From positions 1-9,651 of the forward strand of contig JALWQS010000003.1 of assembly GCA_027083015.1 (NCBI GenBank): a stretch of 9,651 nucleotides of DNA, written 5' to 3'. The stretch's first letter is position 1; the number at the start of each line of letters is the position of its first letter. The notes under the pieces are model-generated. The model was not told where the DNA came from. It worked only from the letters and a program-made list of their open reading frames with translations, and made no database searches. This document shows, piece by piece, positions 6,629 through 9,651 of the stretch. This DNA is from Candidatus Woesearchaeota archaeon (GTDB lineage Archaea; Nanobdellota; Nanobdellia; Woesearchaeales; UBA11576). Made by a program: the position numbers and the translations under genes.

Positions 6629-7759
6629 ATGGTAGAAACAATATTCAAATCATTCAAAGGCAAACTGCCCGATAAGATCCTTGACGATGTTAGGGAAAAC
6701 CTTCCCAGCAAGATAACCAAAGACAAGGTGAAGAAGATTCTTGAGCAAGTCAAGAAAGAGTTTGATGAGATGCAGGTTGAAGCTGGTGAAAGCGTCGGTC
6801 TTGTAGCTGCTGAGTCCATAGGCGAGCAGGGTACGCAGATGACCCTAAACACGTTCCATTATGCCGGCGTCGCAGAGATGAACGTAACTGTCGGATTGCC
6901 AAGGCTAATCGAGATCCTTGACGGAAGAAAAACCTTAAGCACTCCTATGATGGAAGTTTATCTTAAACCACCTTATAATAAAGGCAAAGATATCAAGAAG
7001 ATTGCACTCTCTATCAAAGAGACAAAACTTGATGATCTGAGCGCTGAGTTCTCAATCAATATCGCAGACCTTATCGTTGAAGTAGTCATCAATCAGAAAA
7101 CTCTTGAACTTATGGGTCTTGATATGAAAGATGTCGTAAAAGCTGTTGAGAAAGGCATGAAAGATGCTGAAGTAAAAGCAAAAGGTGATGCCATAATTAT
7201 CAAACCAGGCAAGGAAGAGGGCATCCAAGAACTTTATAAGCTCAAAGAAAAGATCAAAGAGATACATATCGGCGGCATAAAAGGCGTTAAACAAGTCCTT
7301 CCTGTACGTCGTGGCGAAGAGTTCATAATAATCACTGCAGGCAGCAACCTGAAAGTAGCTTTTGACAAGGAATATGTTGATGAAGAACGGACAACCACCA
7401 ATAATATACATGAGGTTGCCGAGGTTCTCGGCATAGAAGCTGCCCGTCAGACAATAATCAATGAAGTGTTAAAGGTTATTGAGAATCAGGGCCTTAATAT
7501 TGATAAGAGGCATATGATGCTTGTTGCTGATATGATGTGCAACACAGGAACCATCAAAGGAATAACAAGGTATGGTGTGGTCTCACGTAAGAGTTCAGTC
7601 CTTGCCAGGGCAAGTTTCGAGACCCCTATAAAACACATCATAAGTGCAGCTCTTGTAGGCGAAAGAGACAACCTCACCTCTGTCGTCGAAAACGTAATGT
7701 TGAACCAACCGGTTCCTGTCGGTACTGGTCTTCCTGGCCTGATAACCAAAGCCAAATGA
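6629..7759 (+). CDS. rpoA2: RNA polymerase subunit A'' (C-terminal part of Rpb1/beta')
   Basis: The 376-residue C-terminal part of the largest subunit completes the active centre with A'. It contains the trigger loop region: AAESIGEQGTQMTLNTFHYAG ends near residue 80, with H77 in the position of the catalytic trigger-loop histidine, followed by VTVGLPRLIEILDGRK. The C-terminal jaw and cleft region includes GIEAARQTIINEVL, DKRHMMLVADMM, SFETPIKHI and LNQPVPVGTGL, all standard for A''. It starts at ATG 6629 with AGGTGG (6619-6624). Size is normal for the family. It is the last of the densely packed polymerase genes; a 69-nt gap separates it from rpl30e. Confidence 0.97.
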   Translation: MVETIFKSFKGKLPDKILDDVRENLPSKITKDKVKKILEQVKKEFDEMQVEAGESVGLVAAESIGEQGTQMTLNTFHYAGVAEMNVTVGLPRLIEILDGRKTLSTPMMEVYLKPPYNKGKDIKKIALSIKETKLDDLSAEFSINIADLIVEVVINQKTLELMGLDMKDVVKAVEKGMKDAEVKAKGDAIIIKPGKEEGIQELYKLKEKIKEIHIGGIKGVKQVLPVRRGEEFIIITAGSNLKVAFDKEYVDEERTTTNNIHEVAEVLGIEAARQTIINEVLKVIENQGLNIDKRHMMLVADMMCNTGTIKGITRYGVVSRKSSVLARASFETPIKHIISAALVGERDNLTSVVENVMLNQPVPVGTGLPGLITKAK

Positions 7760-7828
7760 CACTGACAAGGAATCCGCTTATGTGTCTTATGAGAAATTAT
7801 TTTTACTGATCTTAGCAAAGGTGAAAAA
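7760..7828 (+). other. Spacer between rpoA'' and rpl30e
   Basis: The spacer holds a weak dyad GACAC (7758-7762) / GTGTC (7782-7786) and an AT-rich run with TTATTTTTA (about 7797-7805). Read as a TATA box, that run would start RNA at about 7827 and destroy the Shine-Dalgarno site AAAGGTG (7817-7823). So it is more likely a partial terminator or simple spacer, with rpl30e read from the operon. Confidence 0.35.
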
Positions 7829-8095
7829 ATGACAAGTATAACTGAAATCAAGAAACTGCTCAAGGAAAATAAGTTAATCATAGGTAAAGATTTGACCCTA
7901 AAAGCATTACGTTCAAAGGGTCTGGAAAAGGTCTTTTTAGCCAATAATTGCCCTGCACAATTGAAGGCTGATGTGGAACACCTGGCGTCTATCGCAGAAG
8001 TCGAGGTTGAGTCTCTTGCCCTTGACAATGCCGAGCTTGGCGATGTTTGTAAAAGACCTCATTTCATCGCAGTCATGGGACTTAAGAAGGAGTAA
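7829..8095 (+). CDS. rpl30e: Large-subunit ribosomal protein L30e
   Basis: A small RNA-binding protein of the L7Ae/L30e/S12e/Gadd45 fold and component of the 50S ribosomal subunit, normally found between rpoA'' and nusA in archaea. The 88-residue product shows the family pattern: an N-terminal helix followed by LIIGKDLTLKAL, then LEKVFLANNCP (the position of the conserved ASNCP-type turn), and LGDVCKRPHFIAVMGL at the C-terminus, corresponding to the LG-x-x-CGKP motif with some change. It is slightly shorter than many archaeal homologues (about 100 residues). It is translated from AAAGGTG, five bases before ATG 7829. Position in the cluster supports the call; other L7Ae-family members are the main alternative. 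Confidence 0.88.
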   Translation: MTSITEIKKLLKENKLIIGKDLTLKALRSKGLEKVFLANNCPAQLKADVEHLASIAEVEVESLALDNAELGDVCKRPHFIAVMGLKKE

Positions 8096-8119
8096 TCTCC
8101 TTTGATTGTGCCACTAAGC

Positions 8120-8131
8120 AAATATTTTTAA
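8120..8131 (+). promoter_or_regulatory. TATA box for leaderless nusA
   Basis: AAATATTTTTAA is a strong archaeal TATA element, preceded by purine-containing AGC as a possible BRE. Its centre is about 28 bases before ATG 8155, so transcription should begin at or within a few bases of the start codon. No Shine-Dalgarno site precedes the ATG, which agrees with a leaderless mRNA. Confidence 0.7.
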
Positions 8132-8154
8132 ACAGATGAACAAATGGTTTTATA

Positions 8155-8577
8155 ATGACAAAAATAGTTTACGATCAGGACACGATGCAGAAGATTGCCT
8201 TGTTTGAGAATCTAACTCACTCCAAGGTCAAGGATTTCTTTGATGATCCTGTCCAGGAACGTTTGGTCTTCATAGTAGAGAAAGGACAGTTATGGACTGC
8301 TCTTGGAAAAAAATCTGCCAATGTCAAGAAGCTAATGGACAAGTTCAAAAGAAAGATCAAGATTGTCGAGTTCTCAGATGACCTTTGCGAATTTGTCAAG
8401 AACATGGTCCACCCGCTTAAGGTTCATGATGTCACAGAAGAAGACGGAATCGTCACTATAAGACATGAGGACATGCAGACCAAAGGACTTCTTATCGGTC
8501 GCAATGCCAAGAACCTCCGCAATCTTGAGAAGAACGTAAGACGTTTCTTTGATGTTAAAGAGATCAAGGTTGAGTGA
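8155..8577 (+). CDS. nusA: NusA-like KH-domain transcription factor
   Basis: Archaeal NusA relative, made of two KH RNA-binding domains without the bacterial N-terminal polymerase-binding domain. It is thought to act in transcription termination or antitermination by binding RNA near the polymerase. The 140-residue product is the usual size. The first KH region contains GKKS at residues 51-54 within LWTALGKKSANVKKLM, and the second GRNA at 115-118 within GLLIGRNAKNLRNLEK. Both are in the position of the GxxG loop but lack its final glycine. Location directly after rpl30e in the polymerase cluster is the conserved archaeal position. It appears to have its own promoter 5' of the ATG, so it may be expressed separately from the long operon. 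Confidence 0.9.
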   Translation: MTKIVYDQDTMQKIALFENLTHSKVKDFFDDPVQERLVFIVEKGQLWTALGKKSANVKKLMDKFKRKIKIVEFSDDLCEFVKNMVHPLKVHDVTEEDGIVTIRHEDMQTKGLLIGRNAKNLRNLEKNVRRFFDVKEIKVE

Positions 8578-8742
8578 TTTCTTCAGGTAATAAGTGACAG
8601 GCTTAAACCAATAGCTCAGGGATAAACAGTAATAAAGCCCTGCACAGGGTAATACGTCAAAAAACCATTATTATAGATCTTAATCAGTAATTGCTGTTGA
8701 TTGTCGCCGTCATACGACTGAACCGAGCATAACCAGGATAAC
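8578..8742 (+). other. Non-coding stretch after nusA
   Basis: No gene is seen here. It contains CAGGG (8617-8621), which could pair with CCCTG (8638-8642), and the latter also forms a short dyad with CAGGG (8645-8649). There is no clear T-run terminator. It may hold regulatory sites for the next gene, but nothing specific can be assigned. Confidence 0.4.
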
Positions 8743-8764
8743 TTTTATAAACGCGTTTTATATA
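8743..8764 (+). promoter_or_regulatory. Tandem TATA boxes before the membrane-protein gene
   Basis: TTTTATAAA (8743-8751) and TTTTATATA (8756-8764) are two good archaeal TATA elements 13 bp apart. The first would start RNA at about 8772-8775, giving a leader of about 25 bases that includes the Shine-Dalgarno site at 8788-8793. The second would start at the ribosome site itself. The first is therefore the more likely one. Confidence 0.65.
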
Positions 8765-8797
8765 CCAATATTTGGAGCTTGAGGAACAGAGGTCAAA

Positions 8798-9651
8798 TTG
8801 AAAGTTGGAGTAAGCAGAAATATAGGTTTTACCATAGTACTCGCGTTCCTTGCATTGTTTATTCTTGCCTCGCCTGTAATGGCTGAGCAGGCTGCAGCAC
8901 AATATAGTGTTAAGTATTTTATTGAATCTGCCGGTGTTCTGGTAGATGTTCAGGCTAAGTTTGATAAACCAGTCACTGCTAAGTATGTTTATGATCTTCC
9001 TCTGGATGCTAAGGGAATATTTCTTTATGTTGATGATATTGATGTAGAACCTGAGATTATAGGCAATAAGGTGGTGGTTATCCTTAACAATAATTCTGCA
9101 TTCAGGCTTGAATATATCTCCCAGTTTATTGCCTCAGGTGATGAATTCGTAAGCAGCATCCATTTTCCTTTTCCTGCCAAGAAAGTCTTAGTAAGGGCTT
9201 ATCTACCTCCTTATGCCAGATTACCCGAACCTGTCCGGGAAGGCGCTTCTCAAAGATCAATATTTCCGAAACCTGAAGACTTGTATACTGATGGCCAGAC
9301 CATCGGTGTAGTCTGGGAGTTTAAGGATAAAGGTGTTGATGAAGACATACCTCTTATGGTAAGGTTTGTCATGCCTGATAATAAGTGGTTATATATTCTG
9401 GGCTTTGTTATCTTGTTACTTATAGTAATAATCATGTATGGGTTATTTTTTGTTTTTAAGATTTTCCAGCGTAATAACCATAGCGAAAAACATCCTAAAC
9501 AATCTTCTGATATCACTGCTACAAAACAAGACTCTGAAATCTCTGAAAGAAAAGAACCTGCCAGCAACATTGTTGATTATGAGAAGCACCTGAAAGAGGA
9601 TGAGCAACAGATAATCAATATCTTAAAGATTTTGATAAGGATATATGTAAG
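8798..9651 (+). CDS. Membrane-anchored protein with signal peptide and cytoplasmic tail (3' end outside window)
   Basis: Function not recognised. The reading frame is open from a stop at 8780 to the window end (284 codons). TTG 8798 is chosen as start because AGGT (about 8790-8793) lies five bases upstream and because it gives a basic N-terminus followed by a hydrophobic signal or anchor segment (IGFTIVLAFLALFILASPVMA, about residues 9-29). The internal ATG 8879 would remove it. Residues about 30-196 form a probable beta-rich extracytoplasmic domain (YFIESAGVLVDVQAKF; IHFPFPAKKVLVRAYLPP). A second membrane segment starts at W197 (LYILGFVILLLIVIIMYG), followed by a basic, then charged linker and DYEKHLKEDEQQIINILKILI, which looks like the first helix of a winged-helix domain. 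Many archaeal membrane-tethered regulators have this layout, but the rest of the tail is not visible. It has its own promoter and is probably not part of the polymerase operon. Confidence 0.75.
   Translation, partial: MKVGVSRNIGFTIVLAFLALFILASPVMAEQAAAQYSVKYFIESAGVLVDVQAKFDKPVTAKYVYDLPLDAKGIFLYVDDIDVEPEIIGNKVVVILNNNSAFRLEYISQFIASGDEFVSSIHFPFPAKKVLVRAYLPPYARLPEPVREGASQRSIFPKPEDLYTDGQTIGVVWEFKDKGVDEDIPLMVRFVMPDNKWLYILGFVILLLIVIIMYGLFFVFKIFQRNNHSEKHPKQSSDITATKQDSEISERKEPASNIVDYEKHLKEDEQQIINILKILIRIYV

Noticed and set aside
8605..8660. tRNA-like piece (TAGCTCAG resembling a D-arm) after nusA
   Set aside because: No matching acceptor strand, anticodon arm or T-arm with GTTC-RA-T could be found downstream, so the match is too short to support a tRNA or split tRNA half.
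8684..8902. 72-codon minus-strand frame across the promoter and start of the membrane gene
   Set aside because: It overlaps the TATA boxes and signal peptide of a well-supported plus-strand gene and shows no recognisable protein features.
1..9651. CRISPR array, insertion sequence or phage genes
   Set aside because: No regularly spaced repeats, transposase-like frames or terminal inverted repeats were seen; all sizeable plus-strand frames are accounted for by housekeeping genes and one membrane protein.

Overview
This window is archaeal chromosome. It carries the conserved RNA polymerase cluster in the order rpoH, rpoB'' (rpoB2), rpoB' (rpoB1), rpoA' (rpoA1), rpoA'' (rpoA2), rpl30e, nusA. Both large subunits are split, which is typical of many euryarchaeal lineages and also seen in some other archaea, possibly DPANN members. 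Other archaeal marks are tRNA genes broken by bulge-helix-bulge (BHB) introns with no encoded CCA, TATA-type promoters, and Shine-Dalgarno sites built on GGTG. Base composition looks moderate, roughly 40% GC by eye. I cannot name the species or assign a phylum with confidence.

Layout: bases 1-153 hold tRNA-Asp(GTC), missing only its first five bases at the window edge. Bases 154-260 are a spacer with T-tracts and an 11-bp hairpin. Bases 261-408 hold tRNA-Lys(TTT). Bases 409-483 are the leader of the polymerase operon. Bases 484-7759 are five tightly packed polymerase genes (8-nt overlap or 10-18 nt gaps). After a 69-nt gap comes rpl30e, and then nusA, which has its own strong TATA box at a spacing that predicts a leaderless mRNA. 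A 220-nt non-coding stretch with two TATA boxes follows. The last gene starts with TTG at 8798 and runs off the end. It encodes a secreted or ectodomain-bearing, membrane-anchored protein whose cytoplasmic tail seems to enter a helix-turn-helix-like region.

The most unusual content is in the first 410 bases. Each tRNA gene can be folded as carrying three separate BHB introns, in the D-loop, at the canonical anticodon-loop site 37/38, and in the T-loop at 59/60. Removing them (40+24+18 nt in tRNA-Asp, 24+17+33 nt in tRNA-Lys) gives clean cloverleaves. This implies a splicing endonuclease of broad specificity and very heavy tRNA intron load. Ordinary tRNA finders may miss or mis-call such genes.

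Functionally, the cluster encodes most of the catalytic core of RNA polymerase: B''/B' with A'/A'' form the active centre and RpoH is the Rpb5-like jaw subunit. It also encodes the ribosomal protein L30e and the NusA-like RNA-binding factor, so transcription and translation genes are co-located. The terminal membrane protein has no obvious link to them.
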